Assembly: GCF_011682065.1 (NCBI RefSeq)
Contig: NZ_VUYU01000005.1
Coordinates: forward strand, 140,484 to 204,483
Direction: 5' to 3'
Source: Massilia rubra
Lineage (GTDB): Bacteria; Pseudomonadota; Gammaproteobacteria; Burkholderiales; Burkholderiaceae_D
Length of the DNA: 64,000 nt
The position numbers and the translations under genes are program-made. Shown here piece by piece: positions 8,583 to 17,455 of this stretch. Under the pieces are notes generated by a model. The model did no database searches and was not told where the DNA came from. It worked only from the letters and a program-made list of their open reading frames with translations. Position 1 is the stretch's first letter. Each line of letters opens with the position of its first letter.

Positions 8583-9551
8583 TTATGCGCGCGCAATGAA
8601 CGCTTGTGCGAAGCGCGTGTCGACCAGGTCCGCGATGACTTTGTCGAGATCCGTGCCCGGCTTGACCAGCGCTTCGTCGCGCAGGATCGGGGCCGCCAGT
8701 TGCAGCGCCTTCACATGTTCGGCCGATGGCTGCGGGTTGCTGAAATCGCTGCGCAGCTTGATCTGTAACAGCGCCACCGGCAGCGATACCTTGGCTTCTT
8801 CGGCCAGGATGCGGGCGGCCTCGGTCTGGTTGGCGCCGACCCATTTGCGGGCGCGTTCATAGGCTTTGATGACGCGCGCCGTCTCCTGCGGGCGCGCCGC
8901 CAAAAAGTCGTCGCGCACATTCAGGAAACCGTAGGTATTGAAAGCCACGTTGCGGTAGATGAGGCGCGAGCCGCCTTCCAGTTCGCTCGCCGCCATGTGC
9001 GGATCGAGCCCGGCCCAGGCATCGACCCGGCCCTGTTCCAGCGCGGCGCGGCCATCGGCGTGCTGCAGGCCGACGTGTTCGATGTCGCTGCGTTTCAGGC
9101 CCGCTGTCTTGAGCGCGCGCAGCAGGAACAGGTACGGGTCGGTGCCCTTGGTGGCGGCGACCTTCTTGCCTTTCAGGTCGGCCAGGGTGCGGATCGGCGA
9201 GTCCTTGCGCACCACCAGCGCGGTCCACTCGGGGCGCGAGAAGATGTAGGGCGCGCGGATCGGATTGCCGTTGGCCTTGGCCAGCAGGGCGGCCAGGCCG
9301 GCGCTCGAACCGATGTCGATGCTGTTGGCGTTCAGGTATTCGAGCGCGCGGTTGCTGCCGGCGCTGTGGACCCACTTGATGGCGGTGCCGTCGGCCTTGA
9401 ATTCTTCTTCCAGCCAGCCGAAACGGCGCAGTACCAGGCTCGTTGGCGAGTAGTAGGCGTAATCGAGGCGCAGTTCGCGCAGCGGCGCCGCGCTGGCGAT
9501 AGCGGGAAGGACCGACAGGGCGGCCAGTTGCAGGATGTCGCGGCGTTTCAT
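8583..9551 (-). CDS. ssuA: SsuA-like periplasmic organosulfur-binding protein
   Basis: Periplasmic solute-binding protein (NMT1/THI5/SsuA family, 322 residues). The N-terminus MKRRDILQLAALSV with an Ala-rich cleavage region looks like a Tat or Sec signal; the RRDIL pair suggests Tat but is not a strict match. Family hallmarks are [37 protein letters not shown] and RVDAWAGLDPHMAA, the lobe-joining ligand region. It is followed directly by its permease and ATPase and preceded by the DszA-like monooxygenase. It therefore probably delivers a sulfonate, sulfone or sulfate ester for flavin-dependent desulfurisation. The ligand is unknown. Confidence 0.87.
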   Translation of the reverse strand: MKRRDILQLAALSVLPAIASAAPLRELRLDYAYYSPTSLVLRRFGWLEEEFKADGTAIKWVHSAGSNRALEYLNANSIDIGSSAGLAALLAKANGNPIRAPYIFSRPEWTALVVRKDSPIRTLADLKGKKVAATKGTDPYLFLLRALKTAGLKRSDIEHVGLQHADGRAALEQGRVDAWAGLDPHMAASELEGGSRLIYRNVAFNTYGFLNVRDDFLAARPQETARVIKAYERARKWVGANQTEAARILAEEAKVSLPVALLQIKLRSDFSNPQPSAEHVKALQLAAPILRDEALVKPGTDLDKVIADLVDTRFAQAFIARA

Positions 9552-9568
9552 GGGGTCCTTGAAGTGGG

Positions 9569-10960
9569 TCAGGAAGCCGACTGAAGCGGCGGATCGATAC
9601 GGACCTGGCGGCCGTGGTGGCTGGCCGGCAGGCGCGCGCCCTTGCCGGTCAATTGGTGGCGCAGGGTGGCGCCGACGCTGTCGCCGTCGCTGCGGTAGCG
9701 GCCACGCCGCTGCAGCTCCGGTACGACCAGTTCGACGACATCGCGCATGGTTTCATGGGAGATGGCAAAGGCGAGGTTGAAGCCATCGACGCCGGTTTGG
9801 TCCATCCATGTTTCGAGTTGGTCTGCCACTTCGCCGGGCGAGCCGACCAGGATCGGGCCGCGTCCTCCCAGGCCGATGAAGCGGGCCGCCTCACGCACCG
9901 TCCATGTGCGCGACGGGTCGGCGGCGCTGAGCGAGGCGAGGGCGGAGCGGCCGGCTTCGGTCTCGATGTAGTCGATGGTGGCGTCGAGCGGGATGCGGCT
10001 GAAGTCGACGCCGGTCCAGCCGGACAGCAAGGCCAGGGCGGCGTCGATATTCACATGGCGCTGGTAGTCCTCGTATTTGGCGTGCGCTTCGTCGGAGGTG
10101 GGCGCGGTGACGATCAGCGCCTGCGCGTAGACCAGCAAGGCGTCACCATCGCGGCCGGCGGCGCGCACGGCGGCGCGCGTGTCGTCCACGTAGCGCTTGA
10201 CCACCTTGACGCTCGGGCCGCTGACAAAGGTCGCTTCCGCGTGGCGCGCCGCGAACGCCATGCCGCGCGGCGAGGCGCCGGCCTGGTACAAAAAGGGCGT
10301 GCGCTGCGGCGATGGTTCGCACAGGTGAATGCCGGGCACCTTGTAGTGACGGCCTTCATGGTTGATCGGGTGGACTTTATCCGGATCGGCATACACGCCG
10401 CACGCCTTGTCGCGCACCACGGCGTCGTCTTCCCAGCTTTTCTCCCACAGCTTGTAGACCACGTCCAGATACTCGTCGGCCAGGTCGTAGCGTTCGTCGT
10501 GGGCCAGCTGCTTTTGCAGGCCCAGGTTGCGCGCCGCGCTGTCGAGATAACCCGTCACGATATTCCAGCCGATGCGCCCTTTCGTCAGATGATCGAGCGT
10601 CGAGATGCGGCGCGCAAAGGTGTACGGATGTTCGTACGTCAGGGCGGCCGTGACGCCGATTCCCAGGTGGCGCGTGGCGCCGGCGATGATTGGCGCCAGC
10701 GCCAGCGGATCGTTCAGCGGCGCCTGCACCGCATGGCGCAGCGCCGCGTCGGCGCTGCCCTGGTACACGTCGTACACGCCCAGCACATCGGCCAGGAAAA
10801 TGGCGTCGAAGTGGCCCGCTTCGAGTAGCTGCGCCAGTTCGATCCAGTAGTCGGCGTCGAGGTAGCGGTGGCTGTCGTCGCGCGGGTGGGTCCACAGTCC
10901 GGGCGACTGGTGGCCCACGGTGTTCATCTGGAACGCGTTGAAGCGGATCGGTTGGCCCAT
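9569..10960 (-). CDS. LLM-class FMN-dependent monooxygenase, NtaA/SnaA/DszA family
   Basis: Two-component flavin monooxygenase of 463 residues, typical for the NtaA/SnaA/SoxA/DszA branch of bacterial luciferase-like enzymes. It would use FMNH2 from a partner reductase (such as the SsuE encoded nearby) plus O2 to cleave a C-S or related bond. Visible family motifs include GHFDAIFLADVLG, TYEHPYTFARRISTLDHLTKGRIGWNIVTGY, QAGASPRGMAFAARHAEATF and the C-terminal GSPGEVADQLE. The position between a MetQ-like and an SsuA-like binding protein indicates use of sulfur sources rather than chelators. Dimethylsulfone, alkyl sulfone or methionine-derived substrates are possible, but this is inference. Confidence 0.85.
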   Translation of the reverse strand: MGQPIRFNAFQMNTVGHQSPGLWTHPRDDSHRYLDADYWIELAQLLEAGHFDAIFLADVLGVYDVYQGSADAALRHAVQAPLNDPLALAPIIAGATRHLGIGVTAALTYEHPYTFARRISTLDHLTKGRIGWNIVTGYLDSAARNLGLQKQLAHDERYDLADEYLDVVYKLWEKSWEDDAVVRDKACGVYADPDKVHPINHEGRHYKVPGIHLCEPSPQRTPFLYQAGASPRGMAFAARHAEATFVSGPSVKVVKRYVDDTRAAVRAAGRDGDALLVYAQALIVTAPTSDEAHAKYEDYQRHVNIDAALALLSGWTGVDFSRIPLDATIDYIETEAGRSALASLSAADPSRTWTVREAARFIGLGGRGPILVGSPGEVADQLETWMDQTGVDGFNLAFAISHETMRDVVELVVPELQRRGRYRSDGDSVGATLRHQLTGKGARLPASHHGRQVRIDPPLQSAS

Positions 10961-10964
10961 GATG

Positions 10965-11792
10965 CTATTTGGCTGCCGCTTGCAGGGCCAGCTGGTAGTC
11001 GGTCTTGGCGTAGCCGGCGAAATGCTTGTTGGTCACGGCCAGGAACTCGGGCGAGCGGTAGGCCGCCGCCAGGTCTTTGGCAAACTGCTTCTGCTTGTCG
11101 GCGCTGCGCACCGCCACCAGGTTGATGTAGTTCGGCGAGATCTTTTCGGTGATCAGCGCTTCGGTCAGTTTCAGGCCCGATGCCAGTGCATAGTTCCCGT
11201 TCACAAAAGAGTAGTCCACGTCTTGCAGCGAGCGCGGAAGCTGGGCCGCTTCCAGCGGCACCAGTTTGATCTTCTTCTGGTAGCTGGCGATGTCTTTTTC
11301 CGACGCGCGTACCGGGTCGAATTTGTCGCGCAGCTTGATCCAGCCCAGTTGATCGAGCAGTACCAGCGCGCGTGCCTGGTTGGTCGGGTCGTTCGGCAGC
11401 GCCACGGTGCTGCCGTCTTTGACGTCGGCCAGCGATTTGTGCTTCTTGCTGTAGATGGCGATCGGCGCGGTCGGAATGGTCACCAGGTCGGTCAGCGCCA
11501 GTTTGTGCTCGGTCGCGAACTTGGTCAGGTAGACGATGTGCTGGAACACGTTGGCGTCGAGCGAGCCTTCGGCCAGCGCAAAGTTGGGCTGGATGTAGTC
11601 GTTGAACTCGATCAGCTTGATCTTGTAGCCCTGCTTTTCGAGGATCGGTTTGATCCCCAGCTTGATCTGGTCCGCGTACGGGCCGGCGCTGGTGCCGATG
11701 ACGATTTCTTTCGGGTCCTTGGCGGCGCTGGCGGAAGTGGCAAAGGCGAAGCCGACGATGGCGGCGAGGATGGTGCGGCGTGCGATGAACAT
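10965..11792 (-). CDS. metQ: MetQ-like (NLPA family) substrate-binding protein
   Basis: Binding protein of a MetNIQ-type importer (275 residues). It has an N-terminal signal peptide (ILAAIVGFAFATSASA), no lipobox cysteine, and is therefore probably soluble in the periplasm, unlike E. coli MetQ. Lipoprotein_9 hallmarks are LIEFNDYIQPNFALAEGSLDANVFQH, VALPNDPTNQARAL and VDYSFVNGNYALASGL, which line the methionine site in the family. Its gene precedes the DszA-like enzyme by 4 bp and follows the permease. The ligand may be methionine, its oxidised forms, or another organosulfur compound, given the flanking monooxygenases. Confidence 0.85.
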   Translation of the reverse strand: MFIARRTILAAIVGFAFATSASAAKDPKEIVIGTSAGPYADQIKLGIKPILEKQGYKIKLIEFNDYIQPNFALAEGSLDANVFQHIVYLTKFATEHKLALTDLVTIPTAPIAIYSKKHKSLADVKDGSTVALPNDPTNQARALVLLDQLGWIKLRDKFDPVRASEKDIASYQKKIKLVPLEAAQLPRSLQDVDYSFVNGNYALASGLKLTEALITEKISPNYINLVAVRSADKQKQFAKDLAAAYRSPEFLAVTNKHFAGYAKTDYQLALQAAAK

Positions 11793-11818
11793 GGTGTCCT
11801 CTGTATAAAGTGAGTGAA

Positions 11819-12481
11819 TTAGCGCTGGTCGATGCGGCGCGCGATGCGGGTGCCGGTGAACTGGATTGTCTGCACCAGCACCACCAGGATGGCGACGGTG
11901 ATGAGCATGATGTCGGTTTCGAAGCGGTAGTAGCCGTAGCGGATCGCCAGGTCACCAATGCCGCCGCCGCCCACCACGCCGGCCACCGCCGAATACGATA
12001 AAAAGCTGATCGACAGCACGGTCAGGGCCAGCACCAGGCCGGAGCGCGCTTCCACCAGCAGCACGCGGGTGACGATCTGGAATTCGGAGGCGCCCATGGC
12101 GTGCGCGGCTTCGATCACGCCGCGCGGCACATCGCGCAGGTTCTGTTCCACCAGCCGCGCAAAGTAGGGAATGGCCGCGAACGAGAGCGGCACGGCGGCC
12201 GCCAGCGGGCCGATCGAGGTGCCGGCGATGAGGCGCGTGAACGGCACCAGCGCCACCAGCAAAATAATGAAGGGGAAGGAGCGCACGGTGTTGACGATCC
12301 AGCCGAGCACCAGCGCGAGCGGGCGGTTTTGCATCGACTGGCCGTCGGCCACCAGAAACAGCACGACGCCGAGCGGGCCGCCCAGCACCACGGCGGCGGT
12401 GAGGCCGATCGCCAGCATGGTCATGGTCTGGCCGAGCGCCACCCACAGTTCGGGCAGCAGGGTGACGATATTGTCAAACAT
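11819..12481 (-). CDS. metI: MetI-like ABC transporter permease
   Basis: Permease of the MetNIQ-type importer, 220 residues with about five membrane helices. The EAA coupling motif is visible (GVIEAAHAMGASEFQIVTRV). Also typical of MetI are NTVRSFPFIILL near the middle and GVVGGGGIGDLAIRYGY near the end. I chose the ATG at 12479-12481 because AAGGAG sits six bases upstream; the TTG two codons earlier lacks such support. The start overlaps the end of metN by 8 bp, so translation is coupled. Confidence 0.88.
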   Translation of the reverse strand: MFDNIVTLLPELWVALGQTMTMLAIGLTAAVVLGGPLGVVLFLVADGQSMQNRPLALVLGWIVNTVRSFPFIILLVALVPFTRLIAGTSIGPLAAAVPLSFAAIPYFARLVEQNLRDVPRGVIEAAHAMGASEFQIVTRVLLVEARSGLVLALTVLSISFLSYSAVAGVVGGGGIGDLAIRYGYYRFETDIMLITVAILVVLVQTIQFTGTRIARRIDQR

Positions 12482-13289
12482 GTTCAACTCCTTTCCATGC
12501 GCTGGCGGCGAAACCTTCGCTGCCGTAGTAGGCCAGCTCGCGCCCCAGTGCGGTGATGCGCGCGCTGTTGGTATCGGCCAGCGCGAATTGTTCGGCCAGG
12601 GCGCCGTCTTCGATCACCGCGACCCGGTTGCAGATGGCGCCCAGCACCGACAGCTCGTGGCTGACGATGACGATGGTCACGCCCAGGCGCACATTGATGT
12701 CGCGCAGGGTGTCGAGCAGGGCGCGGGTGGTTTCGGCGTCCAGCGCGGATGTCGGCTCGTCGCACAGCAGCACGTCGGGCCGGCTGGCCAGCGCGCGGGC
12801 GATGGCGGCGCGCTGTTTCTGGCCGCCGGAAAGCTGGGCCGGATAGTTCTCGGCCTTGTCGGCAAGACCGACCAGCTCCAGGCATTCGAGCACGCGCGCG
12901 GCCAGGCGCGGCGCGTTCAGGGTGCCGTGAATGCGCAGCGGGAAGGCGACGTTCTCGTACACGGTGGCGTTTTGCAGCAGGTTGAACTGCTGGAAGATCA
13001 TGCCGATGTTCTGGCGCGCGTCGCGCAGTTCGCGCTTGCCCAGCGCGGTCAGTTCGCGCCCGGCCACGCTGATGGCGCCGCGGTCGGGACGTTCGAGCAG
13101 GTTAATCAGGCGCAGCAAGGTCGACTTGCCGGCGCCGCTTTTGCCGATCAGGCCAAACACGTCGCCCTTGTCGACGGTGAGGCTGACGTTCTTGACGGCG
13201 TCGAAAGTGCCGCCGCGCGGCAGGGTGAAGGATTTGCTGGCGCCGTCGATGCGGATCAGCGGTTCGGCGGGAGTGGTGTGCGTGCTCAT
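12474..13289 (-). CDS. metN: MetN-like ABC transporter ATPase
   Basis: Energises the MetI/MetQ importer. Motifs are Walker A (GKSGAGKST), Q-loop (IFQQFNLL), signature LSGGQKQRAAIARAL, Walker B (VLLCDEPTSALDAE) and IVIVSHELSVL. The ERPDRG and FGLIGKSGAGKS stretches are typical of MetN. The protein ends soon after the core, with TNSARITALGRELAYYG, and lacks most of the C-terminal NIL/ACT domain that senses methionine in E. coli MetN, so feedback inhibition may be absent. An earlier in-frame ATG at 13346 lies inside the preceding gene. The start at 13289, five bases after that gene's stop, is preferred. Confidence 0.87.
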   Translation of the reverse strand: MSTHTTPAEPLIRIDGASKSFTLPRGGTFDAVKNVSLTVDKGDVFGLIGKSGAGKSTLLRLINLLERPDRGAISVAGRELTALGKRELRDARQNIGMIFQQFNLLQNATVYENVAFPLRIHGTLNAPRLAARVLECLELVGLADKAENYPAQLSGGQKQRAAIARALASRPDVLLCDEPTSALDAETTRALLDTLRDINVRLGVTIVIVSHELSVLGAICNRVAVIEDGALAEQFALADTNSARITALGRELAYYGSEGFAASAWKGVEHV

Positions 13290-13293
13290 GGTG

Positions 13294-14505
13294 TCAGGAA
13301 TAGGCGGTCGGTTCGGGAACGCTGCCATCGAGGACATAGCGTCCAAGGTCGCGCAGCTTGTAGTCGATCGGGTCGTGCAGGGTGTGCACGCGCACGTTGC
13401 GCCAGAAACGGTCGTAGCCGAATTTGGCCGAGGTGGCGCGCGCGCCGGTCAGTTCGAACATCTGGCTGCTGATTTCGATGCCGGCGCGGTGCGACAGGGC
13501 TTTCGCTTCGGCCACGGCCACCGCCACTTCGCCGCGTTCGCGTGCGGTGAGCAAGGCGCCCTTGTTAAAGGCGCGTTCCAGTTCATGGGCCGCGTGGTCG
13601 GCCAGCACCTGGGCGGGACGCAGCAGCAGCCACAGTTGGCCGTAGCGGTGCTGGATGAGCGGGTCGTCGGCAGCGGCGTCCACGCCAGACGCGAACCACG
13701 GGCGCGACTGCTCGCGCGTGTACTCGCGGGCGGCGTCAAAAGCGCCGCTGGCGATGCCCAGGTACAGATTGGCCATGATCAGCTGCGCCACCTGCGAGCG
13801 CAGGGTCGCTTGCGCGGTGGGGACCTGGCCGGGCGCTTGCAGCACGTACTGCGCCGGCAGGTGTACCTGGTCGAAGTGGACGTTGCCGCTGTCGGTCTGC
13901 TTCTGGCCGAAGGCGTCCCAGTCGGCCTGCACGCGCACGCCCGCCTGCGCGGTCGGCACCACGCCGATCAGCGCTTCGCCGGCGGCGGCGTCCCAGGCCG
14001 ACACGGTCAGCCAGTCGGAACCGACCGAGCCCGATGAAAAGCTCTTGACGCCATCAAGGGTAAAGCCGTCGGCGCCGCGCAGCGCCGTGGTGCGCTGGTC
14101 GAGGGGATTCAAGGCGTTACCCCAGAACAGGCCCTGTTCGACAGTGCTTGTCAACAGGTGGCGCTGCTGCTGCGCGCTGCCGTACAGGCGAATCCCGGCC
14201 AGTTGCAGGTGATGGAAGCCGAACACGTGGGCCAGCGCGCTGTCGGCGCGCGCCAGGATGCGGATCGCCTCGTACACGACAGGCCACGGGGCGCCCTGGC
14301 CGCCGAATTCGGTGGGGATCGACAAGGTCAGCAAACCCGATGCGCGGATCCATTCGCGTTCTTGGGCCGCGTGGCCGCCGTCGCGGTCGCGCTGCACCGC
14401 GCTTGCGGCAAGGCGCTCGGCGAGGGCGGCGGCGACCCCCAGCGGATCGCTGGCGGGAATATCGGCGGAGGTATCGGAAGCGGGGCGGAGCAGGGTGGCT
14501 GACAT
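13294..14505 (-). CDS. SfnB/DszC-family acyl-CoA-dehydrogenase-fold flavoprotein
   Basis: Flavin-dependent enzyme with acyl-CoA dehydrogenase fold, close to the SfnB sulfur-acquisition oxidoreductases and to DszC, which oxidise sulfur compounds with FMNH2 and O2. Visible regions are LTLSIPTEFGGQG (N-terminal domain), FHHLQLAGIRLYGS, FTLDGVKSFSSGSVGSDWL (middle beta domain) and MFELTGARATSAKFGYDRFWRNVRVHTLHDP at the C-terminus, which is the SfnB-like end. I chose the ATG at 14503-14505 (MSATLLRPASD); an upstream in-frame ATG adds an unlikely 26 residues. As first gene of the operon it probably works with the DszA-like enzyme. It is not a fatty-acid oxidation enzyme by context. Confidence 0.82.
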   Translation of the reverse strand: MSATLLRPASDTSADIPASDPLGVAAALAERLAASAVQRDRDGGHAAQEREWIRASGLLTLSIPTEFGGQGAPWPVVYEAIRILARADSALAHVFGFHHLQLAGIRLYGSAQQQRHLLTSTVEQGLFWGNALNPLDQRTTALRGADGFTLDGVKSFSSGSVGSDWLTVSAWDAAAGEALIGVVPTAQAGVRVQADWDAFGQKQTDSGNVHFDQVHLPAQYVLQAPGQVPTAQATLRSQVAQLIMANLYLGIASGAFDAAREYTREQSRPWFASGVDAAADDPLIQHRYGQLWLLLRPAQVLADHAAHELERAFNKGALLTARERGEVAVAVAEAKALSHRAGIEISSQMFELTGARATSAKFGYDRFWRNVRVHTLHDPIDYKLRDLGRYVLDGSVPEPTAYS

Positions 14506-14540
14506 GGTGGAACAAGCCTTGATGGACAGTCGAGGGGGCC

Positions 14541-14574
14541 AGTATTGCACCGGGGGTGGGGCGGCGTGAACGAA
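14541..14574 (-). promoter_or_regulatory. Candidate promoter of the minus-strand sulfur operon
   Basis: Reading the minus strand, a TTCGTT element starts at 14574, and an extended -10-like TGCAATACT has its hexamer AATACT at 14546-14541, 28 bp further on. This nearly repeats the arrangement before ssuE and epsC (27 bp). The 209-bp region between 14505 and 14715 must hold both divergent promoters and probably a shared activator site. Evidence is by eye only. Confidence 0.3.
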
Positions 14575-14625
14575 GATATCCACCCTTCCTTATGCGAAAA
14601 CCGATGGAACGAAAAGCGCATATCG

Positions 14626-14671
14626 AAGCGCAAAAGCATTCGTTTCGATTTGCGCGCGTGCGCCGTAGCCT
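14626..14671 (+). promoter_or_regulatory. Candidate promoter and activator site of ssuEADCB
   Basis: AGCGCAAAAGCATTCGTT is followed by a -10-like TAGCCT at 14666-14671. The TTCGTT begins at 14639, exactly 27 bp before the -10, the same geometry as upstream of epsC. A -35-like TTTCGA lies 17 bp before the -10. The expected start gives a leader of about 35 bases before the ATG at 14715. The shared A-rich block suggests a CysB/SsuR-like activator, which is inference. Confidence 0.4.
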
Positions 14672-14714
14672 GTGTCCATTCGTTTGTTTGACCTCACACC
14701 GGATCGGAAACATC

Positions 14715-15293
14715 ATGAGCGTACTTTTGCTGGGCGGGAGCCCGTCGGTATCGTCAAGCGGCGCCAGGTTGCTGCAGCACGTGGGCGACAAGCTCGCCCT
14801 GCACGGCCATCGCTGCCACACACTCCAGGTGCGCGATTTGCCGGCGCAGGCGCTGCTGCATGCGAGCTTCGACGATCCTGCCATCGTGCGGGCCACGGCG
14901 CTGCTGCAGGGCGTCGACGCCATCGTCGTCGCCACGCCGGTGTACAAGGCGTCTTACACGGGCATCCTGAAAGCCTTCCTCGACCTGCTGCCGCAAGATG
15001 GCCTGGACGGCAAGCTGGTGCTGCCGCTGGCCACCGGCGGCAGCCAGTCGCACATGCTGGTGCTCGATTACGCCTTGCGGCCGGTGCTGGCGTCGCTCTC
15101 GGCGCGCTTCATCCTGCCGGGGATCTATGCCACCTCCGACCAGCTGCGCTGGAACGCCGCCACTGGCTTGACGCTCGATGCGCCGATTGCGGCGCGCGTG
15201 GCGCGCGGTGTCGAGCAGCTCTCGTCCGAGCTGTTCGCGCTGCCGCAGCGCCGTCAGCAAGCGCAGCACGCCCGGCATTCGCTGGCTGCCTGA
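14715..15293 (+). CDS. ssuE: NAD(P)H-dependent FMN reductase SsuE
   Basis: Flavodoxin-like reductase (192 residues) that supplies FMNH2 to SsuD and probably to the DszA- and DszC-like enzymes encoded divergently. The phosphate-binding loop GGSPSVSSS lies at residues 7-15. The SsuE hallmark PVYKASYTGILKAFLDLLP follows near residue 75; its Tyr lies in the pi-helix important for FMN transfer in E. coli SsuE. TGGSQSHMLVLDYALRP is also typical. The start is the ATG after GGAAACATC; an earlier in-frame ATG would run back through the promoter. It is the first gene of ssuEADCB. Confidence 0.92.
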   Translation: MSVLLLGGSPSVSSSGARLLQHVGDKLALHGHRCHTLQVRDLPAQALLHASFDDPAIVRATALLQGVDAIVVATPVYKASYTGILKAFLDLLPQDGLDGKLVLPLATGGSQSHMLVLDYALRPVLASLSARFILPGIYATSDQLRWNAATGLTLDAPIAARVARGVEQLSSELFALPQRRQQAQHARHSLAA

Positions 15294-15316
15294 CCATTCA
15301 AAAGAGAGAGCGCATC

Positions 15317-16288
15317 ATGACTTCGCATCTGGAACAACGCAGCGCGCGCCGCCGCACCCTGGGAATGCTGTTCGCCGCCGCCGTTGCAGGGGCCTTGCCC
15401 GGCGCCGCCAGTGCGCAAAGCGCGAAGGTGGTGCGCATCGGTTACCAGAAATACGGCACGCTCACGCTGCTCAAAGGGCGCGGCACGCTGGAAAAACGGC
15501 TGGCCGCCAAAGGCGTGACGGTCAAGTGGACCGAGTTCCCGGCCGGCCCGGTACTGCTCGAAGGGCTCAATGTCGGCAGTATCGACTTCGGCACGGTGGG
15601 CGAAGCGCCGCCGATCTTCGCCCAGGCAGCGGGGGCCAACCTGGTCTACGTGGGCAACGAGCCGCCGTCGCCAGGGTCGGAAGCGATCGTGGTGCCCAAG
15701 GGTTCGACGATTCGCACCTTGGCCGATTTGAAGGGCAAGAAAATCGCCCTCAACAAAGGCTCGAACGTGCACTACCTGCTGGTGCGGGCGCTGGAAAAGG
15801 CCGGCATCGACTACAAGGATGTGCAAACCGTGTTCCTGCCGCCGGCCGACGCGCGCGCCTCGTTCGAGCGCGGCGCGGTGGACGCGTGGGTGATCTGGGA
15901 CCCGTTCCTGGCCGCCGCCGAAAAGCAGCTCGGCGCGCGCGTGCTGGCCGATGGCACTGGCCTGGTGTCGAACCACCAGTTCTACCTGGCGGCGCGCCCG
16001 TACGCCGAGGCGCAGCCGGAGATTGTCCGCATCGTCATCGAGGAACTGGCCAAGGTCGACGAGTGGGGCAGCAAGAATATCAGGGACGTCACCGCCATCC
16101 TGGCGGCGCAGACGGGCCTGGAGAGCAGCATCGTGGAGCTGGCGGCGCAACGCTATTCGTATGGCGTCAAGCCGGTCACGCCGGAAGTCATTCGCGAGCA
16201 GCAGAAGATCGCCGATGTTTTCGCCAAGCTCAAACTGATTCCGAAACCGATTGTCGTCAAGGATGCGCAGCTGGCGTTCAAGCTCTAA
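15317..16288 (+). CDS. ssuA: Aliphatic sulfonate-binding protein SsuA
   Basis: Periplasmic binding protein (323 residues) for alkanesulfonates. The signal region has an Arg-rich start ([15 protein letters not shown]) followed by a cleavage-like GAASAQ. Family motifs are [77 protein letters not shown] and [17 protein letters not shown]. These match SsuA more closely than the product at 8583-9551 does. An AGAGAGAG ribosome site precedes the ATG. Gene order with ssuE upstream and ssuD downstream supports alkanesulfonate uptake. Confidence 0.93.
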   Translation: MTSHLEQRSARRRTLGMLFAAAVAGALPGAASAQSAKVVRIGYQKYGTLTLLKGRGTLEKRLAAKGVTVKWTEFPAGPVLLEGLNVGSIDFGTVGEAPPIFAQAAGANLVYVGNEPPSPGSEAIVVPKGSTIRTLADLKGKKIALNKGSNVHYLLVRALEKAGIDYKDVQTVFLPPADARASFERGAVDAWVIWDPFLAAAEKQLGARVLADGTGLVSNHQFYLAARPYAEAQPEIVRIVIEELAKVDEWGSKNIRDVTAILAAQTGLESSIVELAAQRYSYGVKPVTPEVIREQQKIADVFAKLKLIPKPIVVKDAQLAFKL

Positions 16289-16304
16289 ATTCAGGAGTAT
16301 TACC

Positions 16305-17453
16305 ATGTCGTTGAATGTGTTCTGGTTTATCCCCACCCATGGCGATAGCCGCTATCTTGGTACCAGCAAGGGTGCGCGCAGTGTCGATGCCGACTATCTG
16401 CGCCAGGTCGCCGTTGCAGCCGATACCCTCGGCTACGACGGCGTCCTTCTGCCAACCGGGCGTTCCTGCGAGGACGCCTGGGTGGTGGCCTCGTCGCTGA
16501 TGGCCGTCACGCAGAAGCTCAAGTTCCTGGTGGCGATCCGTCCCGGCCTGTCGACGCCGGGGCTCGCGGTGCGCATGGCCTCGACCTTCGACCGCCTGTC
16601 GAACGGGCGCCTGTTGATCAATGTGGTGACCGGGGGCGACCAGGGCGAACTGGAAGCGGACGGCCTGTTTGCGGACCACAGCAAACGTTACGAAATTTCG
16701 GATGAATTTTTCCGCATCTGGCGCGCCACCATGGCGGGCGAGGGCGGCGCGGCCGGTTACGATTTCGAGGGCAAGCATTTGCAGGTCAAGGGCGCAAAAA
16801 CCCTGTACCCGCCGGTGCAAAAGCCGTATCCGCCGCTGTACTTCGGCGGTTCGTCCGAACCCGCGCACGAACTGGCGGCCGAGCAGATGGACGTGTACCT
16901 GACCTGGGGCGAGCCGCCGGCCGCCGTGGCCGGGAAGCTGGCCGATATTCGCGCGCGCGCCGCCAAACACGGACGCACCTTGCGCTTCGGGATTCGCCTG
17001 CATGTGATCGTGCGCGAAACGAACGAGGCGGCGTGGCGCGCGGCCGACGAATTAATCAGCCATCTCGATGACGACGTCATCGCCAAGGCGCAGGCGGCGT
17101 TCGCGAAGATGGATTCGGTCGGCCAGCGCCGCATGGCGGCCCTGCACGGCGGCCGGCGCGACAAGCTGGAGGTGTCGCCCAATCTGTGGGCCGGCGTGGG
17201 CCTGGTGCGCGGCGGCGCCGGCACCGCGCTGGTGGGCGACGCCGAAACGGTGGCCGCGCGCATGCGCGAATATGCGGACCTGGGGATCGAGACCTTCATC
17301 TTGTCCGGCTATCCGCACCTGGAAGAATCGTACCGCTTCGCCGAACTGGTGTTCCCGCTGCTGGGCAAGGGAAAACAAGCGGGCGAACAGTCGATCACGG
17401 GGCCGTTCGGCGAGATGATGGCCAGCGATATCTTGCCGAAGAAGGCGGCCTGA
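16305..17453 (+). CDS. ssuD: FMNH2-dependent alkanesulfonate monooxygenase SsuD
   Basis: Cleaves alkanesulfonates to aldehyde and sulfite using FMNH2 from SsuE. At 382 residues it matches the family (about 380). Motifs are [16 protein letters not shown] at the N-terminus, [18 protein letters not shown] containing the conserved active-site Cys region, [34 protein letters not shown], and the C-terminal [19 protein letters not shown] with the conserved Arg-containing lid region nearby. AGGAG lies six to seven bases before the ATG at 16305. The stop is separated from ssuC by two bases, indicating coupling. Confidence 0.95.
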   Translation: MSLNVFWFIPTHGDSRYLGTSKGARSVDADYLRQVAVAADTLGYDGVLLPTGRSCEDAWVVASSLMAVTQKLKFLVAIRPGLSTPGLAVRMASTFDRLSNGRLLINVVTGGDQGELEADGLFADHSKRYEISDEFFRIWRATMAGEGGAAGYDFEGKHLQVKGAKTLYPPVQKPYPPLYFGGSSEPAHELAAEQMDVYLTWGEPPAAVAGKLADIRARAAKHGRTLRFGIRLHVIVRETNEAAWRAADELISHLDDDVIAKAQAAFAKMDSVGQRRMAALHGGRRDKLEVSPNLWAGVGLVRGGAGTALVGDAETVAARMREYADLGIETFILSGYPHLEESYRFAELVFPLLGKGKQAGEQSITGPFGEMMASDILPKKAA

Positions 17454-17455
17454 CC

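Noticed and set aside
7039-9551. The first SsuABC-like set considered as a taurine (TauABC) or nitrate importer
   Set aside because: Neighbouring DszA- and DszC-like enzymes and absence of TauD or nitrate reductase genes favour organosulfur uptake; the precise ligand stays open.
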